Below the pieces are notes generated by a model. It made no database searches. It had not been told where the DNA came from and saw nothing but the letters and a program-made list of their open reading frames with translations. Made by a program: the position numbers and the translations under genes. A stretch of DNA of 30,131 bases, taken from a virus. Every line of letters begins with the position of its first letter. The first letter of the stretch is position 1. Below, piece after piece: positions 20,280 to 29,043 of the stretch. Where the stretch lies: the IMG/VR virus record IMGVR_UViG_3300022920_000024, positions 1 to 30,131 of that record; one strand, given 5' to 3'.

Positions 20280-20484
20280 TATTATAAAATCAAATGCTAA
20301 TGTGCAATTTGAAGATGGCGCTTTGGACAGAAGCACAAAATTGTCTGATTTGAATTATGACGAACTATCTTTTGTTGAGTTGGCTATTGATGTGGAGTTG
20401 AAATATAGCATTGTTGTTTCAGATGCCTGCACAAAAACATGGGCAACAATTCAGGATGTTTTTGATACTGTTGGTGAGTCATGA
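20266..20484 (+). CDS. Acyl-carrier-protein-like small protein without the carrier serine, 72 aa
   Basis: LSDLNYDELSFVELAIDVE (26-44 in full) followed by KYSIVVSDA and TIQDVFDTV matches the ACP helix II-III layout, where bacterial ACP has D-S-L-x-x-V-E-L. Here D32-E33-L34 replaces Asp-Ser-Leu, so the Ser that carries phosphopantetheine is Glu. S35 is two residues later and not at the usual place. The protein would be a non-carrier ACP mimic unless S35 serves. ATG 20266 has GGGAG at 7 bases; a longer frame from 20242 has no SD. The stop overlaps the next start (ATGA). Confidence 0.6.
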   Translation: MDLVDIIKSNANVQFEDGALDRSTKLSDLNYDELSFVELAIDVELKYSIVVSDACTKTWATIQDVFDTVGES

Positions 20485-20768
20485 TTTATTTGATCGAATC
20501 AACAAAGAAAAGCTGGGGTAAGTCAAAATATTTTATGTTTTCTGATAGAACAGAAACTTCTGAATTGCATGATGCTGCTCAAAAAATAGAATCATCAAAA
20601 TATTACCACAGCAGAATTCCATATTATGAAATGATATTCAGCAAAGCAGATCAAGCATTGGCAAATGGTGCTGTTTTTGCCCCTCATGTTTTGATTGATG
20701 ATTTCACAAAAGCCAATAGAATGAAAAAAGATGATGTTGTTTATAGTGGGGCTGTTCATAATGGTTAA
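20481..20768 (+). CDS. Hypothetical protein, 95 aa
   Basis: Starts MIYLIESTKKSWGKSKYFMF and has a middle with SKYYHSRIPYYEMIF, then an acidic helix and a polar end. No family. It is coupled to the ACP-like gene by ATGA, and its end overlaps the nuclease start, so the products may be made in step. Confidence 0.65.
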   Translation: MIYLIESTKKSWGKSKYFMFSDRTETSELHDAAQKIESSKYYHSRIPYYEMIFSKADQALANGAVFAPHVLIDDFTKANRMKKDDVVYSGAVHNG

Positions 20769-21156
20769 TGGAATCAAAAAGGGCAAGGCTGGTGAAGTTG
20801 AATTTGAAAAATGGATTGAGAAAAATCTATTTGAAAAAGTTGAGCGCAATTACAATCAAGCAGAAGGTGGTTGTGATGTAATAACTTCAAAGTTTTATTT
20901 TGAAGTAAAGCGCAGAGAAACACTTGCTCTTGATGATTGGTGGTATCAAGTCAGAATGGCAGAAGAGCTTTATAATGGGCGAGATAAAAACAACACGGTC
21001 AGATTTGAAAAAGAAAAAGGTTTAATGCCAGTTGTTGCTTTCAGACAGAACAGAAAAAAGTGGGAGTTTTTGATTCCTGCTGTTCTTATTGGTTGTGATC
21101 GTGGTTACATTCGATTGAATGAAAAAACATTTATTGAGTTTGCTACTGGTGGATAA
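20761..21156 (+). CDS. PD-(D/E)XK nuclease, Holliday-junction-resolvase-like, 131 aa
   Basis: KGKAGEVEFEKWIEKNLF carries the first-helix Glu of PD-(D/E)XK resolvases, GGCDV (36-40) the Asp, and FYFEVKRRE (45-53) the E48-x-K50. DDWWYQVRMA and PVVAFRQNRKKW follow, as in the phage family of putative resolvases. It would trim branched DNA before packaging, which suits its place just before terminase. ATG 20761 is preceded by GGGG at about 9 bases. A frame from 20731 adds ten hydrophobic residues but lies in the upstream gene. Confidence 0.85.
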   Translation: MVNGIKKGKAGEVEFEKWIEKNLFEKVERNYNQAEGGCDVITSKFYFEVKRRETLALDDWWYQVRMAEELYNGRDKNNTVRFEKEKGLMPVVAFRQNRKKWEFLIPAVLIGCDRGYIRLNEKTFIEFATGG

Positions 21157-21160
21157 TTTA

Positions 21161-21289
21161 ATGAAATTAATTTGTTGTGTTTTGATTGTTGTTATTCTTG
21201 GAGTTATCTCATGGGATTATTATAATTGCGATGGTGTTTTTGTTAGAACTTTGATTTATTTTGAGTGTGTGGTGGATTTGAATGACTGA
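21161..21289 (+). CDS. Small membrane protein, 42 aa
   Basis: Starts MKLICCVLIVVILGVISWDY, a hydrophobic N-terminal helix, then NCDGVFVRTLIYFECV. Short phage proteins with N-C-D-G-x-x-V-R are common in my recollection and have no known role. GGTGGA precedes the ATG, and the end overlaps the next gene by 8 bases. Confidence 0.75.
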   Translation: MKLICCVLIVVILGVISWDYYNCDGVFVRTLIYFECVVDLND

Positions 21290-21476
21290 CAAAATATCAA
21301 AATTGCCAACACAACTTCTTGATTTAATTGAAATGCACGAAAAAGAATCACTCAATAAAATAATTTCTGTTGCTGATTTTGATGCCAAGCTAAGAAAGCA
21401 AATCATGTCTGTTTATGTTGAAAATGGCTTCACTGAAGAGCAAGCATTTGAATTGATGGTGAAGCAAATTGACTGA
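21282..21476 (+). CDS. Hypothetical 64-aa protein before terminase
   Basis: Helical, starts MTDKISKLPTQLLDLIEMHE and ends in a UBA-like helix (NGFTEEQAFELMVKQ). It lies where a small terminase subunit is often found, but it is shorter than known TerS proteins and shows no clear HTH. A role as terminase partner is possible only by position. It overlaps the terminase start by 8 bases. Confidence 0.7.
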   Translation: MTDKISKLPTQLLDLIEMHEKESLNKIISVADFDAKLRKQIMSVYVENGFTEEQAFELMVKQID

Positions 21477-22860
21477 TTTTCTTCAGCCAGAAAAGATAAT
21501 GACAAAGCCACAATCTGATTTTTTGAGAATGGATTGCAAGTTTCCGTTGTTTGTTGCTGGTTTTGGTTCTGGAAAATCAGTTACAATGGCAACTTCAATA
21601 TTCAATGATCTTTCAGTAATGACTTATGTGCCAATAAAAATTGGTGCTTATGCGCCAACTTATGATCTTTTGAATTTGATAACAATTCCATATCTATCAG
21701 AATTTATGGAAGAGGCTGGTATTGGATTCTCATTGAATAAATCAAGCATGATCTTCACTCTTGAGACTGATGATCAAATAATACTTAGATCTATGAACAA
21801 TCCAGCAAGAATTGTTGGCTATCAAACATTTCGTGGGCACATTGATGAAGCAGACACACTAAAAGAAAAACAAGCACGGGATGCTTGGAACAAAATCATA
21901 GCTCGAAACAGACAGAGTGTTCCGTTGGTTGATGTCAATGGCAATCTGATTAGACATGAAGAAGATTTTTATTATGGCCCACCGCCAGAAGAAACAGATG
22001 GCTATGATACAAGAGTTAAAATTGCTGACGCTGGTGACCCAGTTCTTCATATGAACAGAGTTTCTGCATACACAACCCCAGAAGGTTTTGGCTTTGCCTA
22101 TAACACTTGGGAGAAAGAGCCAGCCTATGGTTACAAATTTGTAAGAGCTTCAACAAGATCAAACCCTCACAATCCACCAGACTACATACCGCAGTTGATG
22201 GCAACTTATCCAGAAGGATTGATCGAGGCATACATTGAAGGAAAATTTGTAAACCTTGAAGGCAAATCTGTGTATCCAAAATTCTCCAGAGAGGATCACG
22301 ATTCAAATCTTGAAGCAAAAGAAACTGACACGCTGGAAATTGGAATGGATTTCAACGTAGTCCACGGTGCTTCTGTTGCTCACATACTTGACGCAAGGGG
22401 CAATCCAGTTGCTGTTGATGAAGTTCATGATGCTTATGATACTGATGATCAAATAGCTGCTTGGAGACAAAAATATCCAAAAAACAGAATTCATATTTAT
22501 CCTGATGCAACTGGCGAGCGCAGGACTTCAAGCAATACAACTGAATCTGATATTGCAAAATTGCAGAATGCTGGGTTTAAAGTTTTTCATAATCACGTAA
22601 ACCCGCCAATAAAAGATAGAGTTATGAGCTTCAATGCTATGATTATGAATGGTGCGGGTGATATAAGATACAGAGTTAATGTTGATAAGTGCCCAAATCT
22701 GACTAACTCATTGGAAAAACAAATATGGGGCAAGAATGGATTGCCTGATAAATCAGCAGGCTTGGATCATATTGTTGATGGTGCAGGTTATTATGTTGCT
22801 TACAGGCATGGAATATCAAAACCAAAATTCTCAACTCAAACAAATTTAATGAGCTATTGA
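21469..22860 (+). CDS. terL: Terminase large subunit (TerL), 463 aa
   Basis: The ATP-driven packaging motor and DNA-cutting nuclease. Walker A is AGFGSGKS (30-37), Walker B HIDEAD (124-129), and a nuclease domain carries D294 in GMDFN, D346 in IYPDATG and D433/D437 in LDHIVDG. The order and length fit. The TTG start (21469) has GGTGA at 6 bases and overlaps the upstream gene; ATG 21499 is the alternative. The packaging type cannot be read by eye, though the portal and coat neighbours suit a headful or cos siphovirus or podovirus. Confidence 0.95.
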   Translation: MTDFLQPEKIMTKPQSDFLRMDCKFPLFVAGFGSGKSVTMATSIFNDLSVMTYVPIKIGAYAPTYDLLNLITIPYLSEFMEEAGIGFSLNKSSMIFTLETDDQIILRSMNNPARIVGYQTFRGHIDEADTLKEKQARDAWNKIIARNRQSVPLVDVNGNLIRHEEDFYYGPPPEETDGYDTRVKIADAGDPVLHMNRVSAYTTPEGFGFAYNTWEKEPAYGYKFVRASTRSNPHNPPDYIPQLMATYPEGLIEAYIEGKFVNLEGKSVYPKFSREDHDSNLEAKETDTLEIGMDFNVVHGASVAHILDARGNPVAVDEVHDAYDTDDQIAAWRQKYPKNRIHIYPDATGERRTSSNTTESDIAKLQNAGFKVFHNHVNPPIKDRVMSFNAMIMNGAGDIRYRVNVDKCPNLTNSLEKQIWGKNGLPDKSAGLDHIVDGAGYYVAYRHGISKPKFSTQTNLMSY

Positions 22861-22878
22861 TAAAATATTGGAGCTAAG

Positions 22879-24306
22879 ATGAAAACAAATTCAATTTACA
22901 CAAATGATATTTATACAAAATTACAGTTTCCAAGAAAGCAAGTTCGTGACTCAATAGAAGGCAGCAATGCTGTAAAGCGTGGGAACGAAATTTACCTGCC
23001 AATGACAGCAGCCATGAGAAGTGTTGATCAAGACACAGAAGTTGGTGTAATTACAAAAAATTCTGACTCTCAAGTTGATGTGAGGAACACTCCTTGGTGG
23101 CATCCAAACCCAGCCTATAGAGCATATCTCCAAAGAGCAAGATTTCCTGATATCACAGGAGCAATATTGAGAGGATTGATTGGAACTTGTGAAAAAGGAG
23201 AAACAGAAGTTGATGTTCCAGGTAGAATAAAATACCTAATTGATAATGCATCCACTGACGGAATGACACTTGATGAAATAGCAGGTCAGGCGATAAGTGA
23301 GACTCTCCAAACATCAAAGTTTTGTTTAATTCTTGAGCCACAAACAGATAACACTCTGAAGATTGTCAAGAAGGAGGCTGAGGCAAATACTGATTTTGAT
23401 TTTTCTTTTTCTGATGGCGTTGAGTCTTTGCAATCAGCAACATTTTTTGAAGCTGATTCAGATGAGGGAGCTCACACAATAGAATATAAGATTGTTGATG
23501 GCAAAGCAGTTTACCAAAGGTTTATTGATGATGTTGAAGATGGTGTTGAAACAGAAATAACACTTCAAGGAAAAACAATACCATTTTTGCCAATTGTATT
23601 TATTGGTTCTGTTGAGAATACACCAAGATCAAAAATAATTCCTTTGCTTGGTGTTAGTGATATTGCCATTTCAATATATCAAAAGGATGCGGACCTGACA
23701 CAAGCAGAGTTTATGACATGCAACCCAACTTTGTTCATGTTTGGTGTTCAGCAAGATGAAAAGCCAAAATGGATTGGGTCTGCTGTTTGTGTTACAACAA
23801 CAAACCCAGATGCAAGGGCAGAATATCCTGCCACTGATACCAGCGCTCTTGATCATATGATGAATAGGATTGATTCATTAAAACAAGAAGCAGTTGATCT
23901 TGCTGGTCAAATTTTGACTGGAAAAAGAGGGGCAGAGGCAGCAGAGGCTCTGTCAATAAGACAGGCTAGCTCTGGTGCAAATTTGCTGAAGATAGTAAAT
24001 AACACATCCAAAGGCATCCGTGATATTTTGAATATGGCTGCCAAGTGGACAGGAGAAGAAGGTGGTTGTGTTTTCAAGCTATCAACTGATTTTGCAAACA
24101 AAGACCTTAGCCCTGCTGGAATGAGAGCATATGTTGAATCATGGCTTGACGGAGCAATTTCTCACGACACTGTTTTAAATAAATTTCGTGATGCTGATAT
24201 TCTTGGTGGTAATGTAACTAATGAACAGGAAAAGTTGAAGATTTTGATGGATGAAGAGCTCAAGATTGGCTTTGAACCCAAAAAAACTGACGAGACTGAA
24301 AAATAA
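22879..24306 (+). CDS. Portal protein, DUF4055 type, 475 aa
   Basis: Forms the ring through which DNA enters the head. The first part has TPWWHPNPAYRAYLQRARF followed by ITGAILRGLIG, the mark of DUF4055 phage portals. The C-terminal half has a long helix around DHMMNRIDSLKQEA and KRGAEAAEALSIRQAS, which fits the portal crown and stem. Length matches. GGAG lies 6 bases before the ATG. The stop overlaps the next start (TAATG). It sits in the standard order terminase, portal, head morphogenesis. Confidence 0.85.
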   Translation: MKTNSIYTNDIYTKLQFPRKQVRDSIEGSNAVKRGNEIYLPMTAAMRSVDQDTEVGVITKNSDSQVDVRNTPWWHPNPAYRAYLQRARFPDITGAILRGLIGTCEKGETEVDVPGRIKYLIDNASTDGMTLDEIAGQAISETLQTSKFCLILEPQTDNTLKIVKKEAEANTDFDFSFSDGVESLQSATFFEADSDEGAHTIEYKIVDGKAVYQRFIDDVEDGVETEITLQGKTIPFLPIVFIGSVENTPRSKIIPLLGVSDIAISIYQKDADLTQAEFMTCNPTLFMFGVQQDEKPKWIGSAVCVTTTNPDARAEYPATDTSALDHMMNRIDSLKQEAVDLAGQILTGKRGAEAAEALSIRQASSGANLLKIVNNTSKGIRDILNMAAKWTGEEGGCVFKLSTDFANKDLSPAGMRAYVESWLDGAISHDTVLNKFRDADILGGNVTNEQEKLKILMDEELKIGFEPKKTDETEK

Positions 24307-25385
24307 TGAGTTATGCTGATGAGTTTGTAAAGCGTGTGCTTAGGCTTGAGCGCCTTTCTAATGGGGAGGCTCGAAAGATAGCGCCCAAGATAAAGAGCCT
24401 CAAGCAGACGATAACCGACGAGCTGGAGCGTCTGGAAAGGCTAGGGGCTACGCCTAAGCGAAAGGCAGCGGCTCACAAGGTAATAGCGAGAGAGCTGGGT
24501 GAGCTTTTATCACAGAATTACAATGATGTGATGGAATCAACAAAAATATTGATAGAAAAAGAAATTGCATTTAATTCTGATATGTTTTCTCTTTATTCTG
24601 GCAAGGAGTTTTTGTCAATAAACAAAGATATTGCTTTTCAAAAAATACTCAGCAGAAAAATTGAAGGCAGGACTTTTTCAGATTGGTATGACAGATCATC
24701 AAGAGGATCATCAAAAAAGTTAAAAAACATAATAAATAATGGCTTTGCTAAAGGCGAGACTGTATCAGAGATATCAAAGAAAGCAAGGAGAGTTGCTGAT
24801 GGAACCTCAAAAGAAATAAGAACTTTGGTTAGATCGAGTTTTGTTTCTGCAGCAAATGAAGTCAGAAATATGCAAGTCATGGAGAATTCAGAATTATTTG
24901 AATTCAAAATGTGGGTATCAATTCTTGACATAAGAACAACTCCGCATATTTGTGGTATCAGAGATGGGCTGAAGTACACGCTTTCAGATGATCCCATAGA
25001 TCACGGAGAGCCATGGGAAACAGGACCAGGATCAATTCACTTCAATTGCAGAAGTGCATGGATTCCAAAAATAAAAAATGTTTCGTTGAAAGCAGAAAGG
25101 CCAGCAATTAATGCTGGGGAGAATTACCAAAGAGGGGACAGAACAACAAACACAGGACGTGTAAGAAAGCCGACAAGAGCTAGCATAGATAGGGGCATTT
25201 TTGAAGTTACAAGTGGGAAAAACTTCAGAGGCAAATATGAAGGATGGCTGAGATCTCAACCTACTGATTATGTTGCAGATGCATTAAGAAGCAGAGAAAG
25301 GGCATTGCGCTTCAAAAAAGGTGAGTCACTTTCCTCAATAACATCCTCACCATTTGGTGAGCCATTAAATATAAATCAACTATAG
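24306..25385 (+). CDS. SPP1 gp7-like head morphogenesis protein, 359 aa
   Basis: Residues about 150-255 hold the gp7/Mu F domain: VRSSFVSAANEVRNM, then ILDIRTTPHICGIRDGLKY, then GPGSIHFNCRSAWIP. These proteins sit in the procapsid and are linked to DNA release or portal interaction. The first 60 residues are very charged and helical, and they are encoded by a GC-rich patch (about 24330-24515) that differs sharply from the rest of the window, so this N-terminus may have been exchanged recently. ATG 24306 overlaps the portal stop. Confidence 0.85.
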   Translation: MSYADEFVKRVLRLERLSNGEARKIAPKIKSLKQTITDELERLERLGATPKRKAAAHKVIARELGELLSQNYNDVMESTKILIEKEIAFNSDMFSLYSGKEFLSINKDIAFQKILSRKIEGRTFSDWYDRSSRGSSKKLKNIINNGFAKGETVSEISKKARRVADGTSKEIRTLVRSSFVSAANEVRNMQVMENSELFEFKMWVSILDIRTTPHICGIRDGLKYTLSDDPIDHGEPWETGPGSIHFNCRSAWIPKIKNVSLKAERPAINAGENYQRGDRTTNTGRVRKPTRASIDRGIFEVTSGKNFRGKYEGWLRSQPTDYVADALRSRERALRFKKGESLSSITSSPFGEPLNINQL

Positions 25386-25393
25386 GTATTAAA

Positions 25394-26197
25394 ATGAAAA
25401 ACACACAATTCAAATTAAGCAAATTAACTTCCTCAATCCGTGTTGGTGATGATGGTGCTGATGCCGATGACGCACCACAAGACACATTCACAAAAGAACA
25501 GCTTGAAGCAGAGATTGCAAAAAGAAGTGCTGAGGTTGTTTCTGAGGTTGAGTCCAGACTCAACAAAAAGAACAAGGAGTTGGTTGGTGAGTTGAAATCA
25601 GCAAAAGAAGTTATGAAAAAATTTGAGGGCATTGATGTTGAAAAAGTGAGAGCTATGAATCTTGCTATGGAAAATGACCAAGACCTCAAAGATATTTCAG
25701 AAGGTCGCCATGAAGAAGTCATACAGCGCAGAATGGAGCGAGAGCGTGTTAAGTATGAATCAGAAGTCAATAACTTCAAAACTGAAAACGAAACATTAAA
25801 AGAAAAAGCAGATCGTCTTGAGGGAAAAGTAACAAACCTCATGATTGATAATAATGTTGTTTCTGATTTTGTTAAAGAGAAGGGCTTTGAGTCTGCTATT
25901 GAGGATGTTAAGCTGAGAGCAAGATCAATATGGAAAGTTGAAGGTGAAGAAACAATTGCACGTGACGCAAAGGGTGATATAATTACTGGAGCAAATGGCC
26001 CACTAACAATAACCGAATGGGTCAACGGGCTGAAAGAAACAGCGCCTCATCTTTTCCCTTCATCAAATGGATCTGGCGCTCAGAATTCAACAGGTGAGCA
26101 ATTGACAGGAATTGAAGCAAAAATCCAGAAAGCAATTCAATCTGGTGATCAAGATGAGTACAGAAGATTGCGCAAAATGCAAAAAGAAAATAAATAA
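25394..26197 (+). CDS. Scaffolding-like protein, 267 aa
   Basis: It lies just before the coat gene, is rich in Glu and Lys, and has a predicted coiled coil over residues about 35-155, the usual look of a phage scaffold. An acidic N-terminus (GDDGADADDAPQDTF) and a C-terminal part with GANGPLTITEWVNGLK, then a basic end (RRLRKMQKENK) that could bind coat. AGGT precedes the ATG. It is followed by the coat promoter region. Confidence 0.8.
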   Translation: MKNTQFKLSKLTSSIRVGDDGADADDAPQDTFTKEQLEAEIAKRSAEVVSEVESRLNKKNKELVGELKSAKEVMKKFEGIDVEKVRAMNLAMENDQDLKDISEGRHEEVIQRRMERERVKYESEVNNFKTENETLKEKADRLEGKVTNLMIDNNVVSDFVKEKGFESAIEDVKLRARSIWKVEGEETIARDAKGDIITGANGPLTITEWVNGLKETAPHLFPSSNGSGAQNSTGEQLTGIEAKIQKAIQSGDQDEYRRLRKMQKENK

Positions 26198-26227
26198 TTT
26201 TTTTTTACTGAAAACAAACCTATGCCC

Positions 26228-26256
26228 TTTACATTTGTATTTGTTTAGGGTATAGT
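26228..26256 (+). promoter_or_regulatory. Rightward promoter of the coat gene
   Basis: TTTACA (26228-26233), a 17-base spacer and TATAGT (26251-26256), a strong sigma-70 match. The leader to the coat ATG is about 180 bases and contains the hairpin at 26277-26307. Confidence 0.75.
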
Positions 26257-26276
26257 CTATTTTTATCTATTTCCTC

Positions 26277-26307
26277 GCGGCAGTGCCGCAGTAGTGCTTT
26301 TTTCTAC
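26277..26307 (+). other. Leader hairpin with T-run, possible attenuator
   Basis: GCGGC-AGT-GCCGC (26277-26289) is followed after eight bases by a T6 run, which itself lies in GTAG...CTAC. It may end some transcripts from upstream or stabilise the coat mRNA. Confidence 0.4.
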
Positions 26308-26440
26308 AGTATTGTCAATTTTTGGTAGTGCCTCAAATTGAAGTGTTTATGTGAAAAAGTGGAACAGAATGAATTCTAATCAAATTCTCACCTGTTTCAT
26401 TTGATTCTTGGTGAGGCAAAAAACTTACTGGAGAATGAAC

Positions 26441-27601
26441 ATGGCAAATGCTTGGGAACAAGTTGATCAAATCGCATCAGAAGCCCTGATGCACCTCGAA
26501 GATAACTTAGTTATCACCGCTTTAACAACTCGTGATAAAACTGCTGATTTCAACAGAACACCAGATGGCTATGCTGTTGGTGATGCAGTTCGAATCAAAA
26601 CTCGTCCTGATTTTGAAGCAAAAGAGTTTACATCAGAAATTGAAACTCAAGAAATTCGTGAATCAAAGCGGTCAATGACCATCGAGAAGCACTTTGATGT
26701 CTCAGTGAACATGACGGCAAAAGAAAAATCATTGAATCTTGAAGACCTTGTCGCTCAAGTTATTATGCCAGCAACATATAGGCTTGCTGAAAAAGCAGAT
26801 GCCTATGTTGGTACTAAAATTCTTGAAGGCGCTGGTCTTCACGCTTCTGATGATGTTTTTGCTAATGCTCAAGATATGGCAAAAGCTCGTGAAGTTGCCC
26901 ATATTCAACAGCTTGATCCTGCTTCAAGATATTGCTTGATGAATACTGGTCTTGAAACCAAACTTATTGGTGCTGATTGGTTTGGCACCTACAATGAGCG
27001 CGGTGACACTGGCGTTTCTATTAGAAATGAAGGCAACCTTGGTAAAACAATGGGCATGAATTTCTTTTCTTCTTTGCAATTTCCTGAAAACATACACGCT
27101 GCTGCTGGCACTGGCACATCAACAACTGATAATGGCACTGCTGTTTCTGGTGTGTATCCAAACAACAAAGTTGGTGATATGTCATTAACAATTGATTCTT
27201 TGACCAATGGTTTTGAAGCCAATGATAGAATTAAAATTGCTGGCGTTCGTCGTCCTTTGATTGTCGCTTCTGCCACCGCTGCTACGGCAACATCAGTTCC
27301 TTTAGTTGATCCCATTACTGAGATCATTCCTGACGGTGCTGCTATTACTGTTGTTGCTGCTGGCCAAACAAACATCAACACTGTTGGCGCTATTTTTGAT
27401 GGCCAGTCAATTGCTGTTGCAATGCCAGTTCTTGATAGCCCAAGTGATAAACCAAGTTTTGTTGTAAGCAACAACGGTTATTCATTGAGAGTTGTTCAAG
27501 GTTATGACATGAAATTGAAAACTGAAACTCTTTCAATTGATATGCTTGTTGGCGCCAAGTCTTATGATCCTAGAAGAATCACTCTTCTTGGTGAGTATTA
27601 A
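26441..27601 (+). CDS. Major capsid protein, P22 coat-like, 386 aa
   Basis: The head shell protein. MANAWEQVDQIASEALMHLE and DNLVITALTTRD at the start, KHFDVSVNMTAKEKSL, and the C-terminal DMKLKTETLSIDMLVGAK are typical of the P22-type HK97-fold coat family. The part around 225-330 is Ala/Thr/Val-rich and fits an inserted beta domain. ATG 26441 has GGAG at 7 bases; a frame from 26408 adds 11 residues with no SD. It has its own strong promoter and a strong terminator, so it can be made in great excess over neighbours. Confidence 0.9.
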   Translation: MANAWEQVDQIASEALMHLEDNLVITALTTRDKTADFNRTPDGYAVGDAVRIKTRPDFEAKEFTSEIETQEIRESKRSMTIEKHFDVSVNMTAKEKSLNLEDLVAQVIMPATYRLAEKADAYVGTKILEGAGLHASDDVFANAQDMAKAREVAHIQQLDPASRYCLMNTGLETKLIGADWFGTYNERGDTGVSIRNEGNLGKTMGMNFFSSLQFPENIHAAAGTGTSTTDNGTAVSGVYPNNKVGDMSLTIDSLTNGFEANDRIKIAGVRRPLIVASATAATATSVPLVDPITEIIPDGAAITVVAAGQTNINTVGAIFDGQSIAVAMPVLDSPSDKPSFVVSNNGYSLRVVQGYDMKLKTETLSIDMLVGAKSYDPRRITLLGEY

Positions 27602-27613
27602 TACCTAGCCATT

Positions 27614-27642
27614 CCCCCTGTGTTAATCACAGGGGGCTTTTT
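27614..27642 (+). terminator. Strong intrinsic terminator after the coat gene
   Basis: CCCCCTGTG-TTAAT-CACAGGGGG (9-bp stem, 5-nt loop) is followed by CTTTTT. It closes the coat transcript. Confidence 0.95.
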
Positions 27643-27667
27643 CATTTTTAGTTAGAGGATTTTCAAA

Positions 27668-27835
27668 ATGCCAGTTACAATATACAGAAAGAAAGACAAC
27701 AAGGTTTGCCAGTGTGATGTTGCACAATTGGATATGATGACATCAGACAAAGATGCCAAATATTCAAAGACTCCAGTTGAGCTGAAGGGAGATCCTTCAA
27801 AAGATGACAAGGCTAACATAACAAAGAAAGCATAA
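27668..27835 (+). CDS. Small hydrophilic protein after the coat gene, 55 aa
   Basis: Starts MPVTIYRKKDNKVCQCDVAQ and ends NITKKA. It is highly charged, with one Cys-x-Cys pair. AGAGGA precedes the ATG. A head-linked or decoration role is possible from its place, but no family is recognised. Confidence 0.75.
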   Translation: MPVTIYRKKDNKVCQCDVAQLDMMTSDKDAKYSKTPVELKGDPSKDDKANITKKA

Positions 27836-27847
27836 GGCTGCTTAATA

Positions 27848-28198
27848 ATGTTGAAAAATATAGCTCTTTTGTTTCTTGCGATAATTGGTTTGTTTTTTCT
27901 ATCAATACCAGTTCTTGTTCGTCAGATTTTTTATTTCTTGATAAGAAAAGAAATGAAAGAGCTTTCTGAATTCTTTTTCTCCCTTGCTCACACTCTTGAT
28001 TATCTTGGGGGAACGCTTTTGTATAGAACAAAAGCAAAAACGATAAGCGCAGTCACTGGGCTTAAAGCACATAATGAGAGAGAGAAAGGAATTGAATTTT
28101 CTTATGTGTATCCTTTTGAAAATTTTATAAATAATATTTTTAGTGATGATAGTCATTGTGTTGATGCAGCAATGAAAGAGTTTCCAGAGGATTTTTAA
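27848..28198 (+). CDS. Membrane protein, 116 aa
   Basis: Residues 4-32 are a long hydrophobic segment, perhaps one or two helices, followed by basic RKEMKEL and a soluble part with KTISAVTGLKAHN. I recall similar phage proteins near lysis or head genes, without known function. It is followed directly by another membrane gene and the holin, so a lysis or membrane role is plausible. Confidence 0.7.
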   Translation: MLKNIALLFLAIIGLFFLSIPVLVRQIFYFLIRKEMKELSEFFFSLAHTLDYLGGTLLYRTKAKTISAVTGLKAHNEREKGIEFSYVYPFENFINNIFSDDSHCVDAAMKEFPEDF

Positions 28199-28501
28199 AT
28201 GCTTCTTTGTGTTTTGCTATTTGGATGTTTGTGTCTTGCGCTTTCTATTTCAATATCAATAAGATTTTATATTGTGAAACATGAGCTTGCTTTATATCTT
28301 GCATTTTTTACAATTGCAGAATCAATAGGTCTTTTTGTTGCAATATCTTTTTCATATTTAACATTTGTTGGTTTGTACGATTATTTGACAGAGCTTGAGG
28401 CAACAATTATGCGGTATATGATTTTTGTTCCATCAATAACATCAACTATATTATTGCATTTTAAATTTAATCAAATAATCAATAGAAGGGCAGATCAATG
28501 A
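28199..28501 (+). CDS. Multi-pass membrane protein, 100 aa
   Basis: Three hydrophobic helices (about 2-22, 29-55, 70-88) and a short basic end. AGAGGA precedes the ATG. Its stop overlaps the holin ATG (ATGA). It could be a second holin or antiholin by size and place, but this is an inference. Confidence 0.7.
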   Translation: MLLCVLLFGCLCLALSISISIRFYIVKHELALYLAFFTIAESIGLFVAISFSYLTFVGLYDYLTELEATIMRYMIFVPSITSTILLHFKFNQIINRRADQ

Positions 28502-29043
28502 TTTTAACTACTTTGTTTACAGTGTTAACTAGCGGTGCTGGTGGCGGTATATTTGGTGGGATACTTGGCTTATTTAAAAGCAGCCAAGAAAACAAAAAGG
28601 AAATTTCTCTTGCTGAAATAGAGATGAAGCGTGATGTAGCAGAGTATGCAAATGCAACAGAGCAAAGAAAACATGATCTTTTGGTTATTGAAAAAACAGG
28701 CCAGCTAAAACTCGACGGTATTGAAACTGAAGCTGAAATGGAAATTGAAGTTGCCCACCAATCTACTTTGGGCAAAGCAACCATTGCTGAGTTCAGAAAT
28801 TTAAACACAAGCACATGGATGGATAATTTGCGTGCTTCTGTTCGCCCAGTTGCTGCTTATTGGTTCAGCATTTTGTTTAGCTACATGTTGATATGGGCTT
28901 TTTGGAAATATGCTGACTCAATAACACCAGCTGAAGGCAAGCAGATTCTTATGGGGCTTTTTGGCACTTTGACTTTTGCTGTTACTAGCATATTGAGCTT
29001 TTATTTTGTCGCTCGATCAAACAGAAGAATGGCAGCAAGCTAA
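28498..29043 (+). CDS. Holin-like protein, GTA_holin_3TM type, 181 aa
   Basis: A Gly-rich hydrophobic N-terminus (GAGGGIFGGILGLF), a charged helical middle of about 75 residues, then LRASVRPVAAYWF and two more hydrophobic helices (about 117-135 and 149-172), as in the three-helix holins linked to gene transfer agents and many phages. It should make pores in the inner membrane at the end of infection. It overlaps both neighbours (ATGA and TAATG), and the DUF5675 gene follows, as in a lysis cassette. Confidence 0.8.
   Translation: MILTTLFTVLTSGAGGGIFGGILGLFKSSQENKKEISLAEIEMKRDVAEYANATEQRKHDLLVIEKTGQLKLDGIETEAEMEIEVAHQSTLGKATIAEFRNLNTSTWMDNLRASVRPVAAYWFSILFSYMLIWAFWKYADSITPAEGKQILMGLFGTLTFAVTSILSFYFVARSNRRMAAS

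Noticed and set aside
25312-26025. Leftward 237-aa ORF opposite the scaffold gene
   Set aside because: Composition typical of an antisense shadow; the scaffold frame has SD, context and coiled coil.
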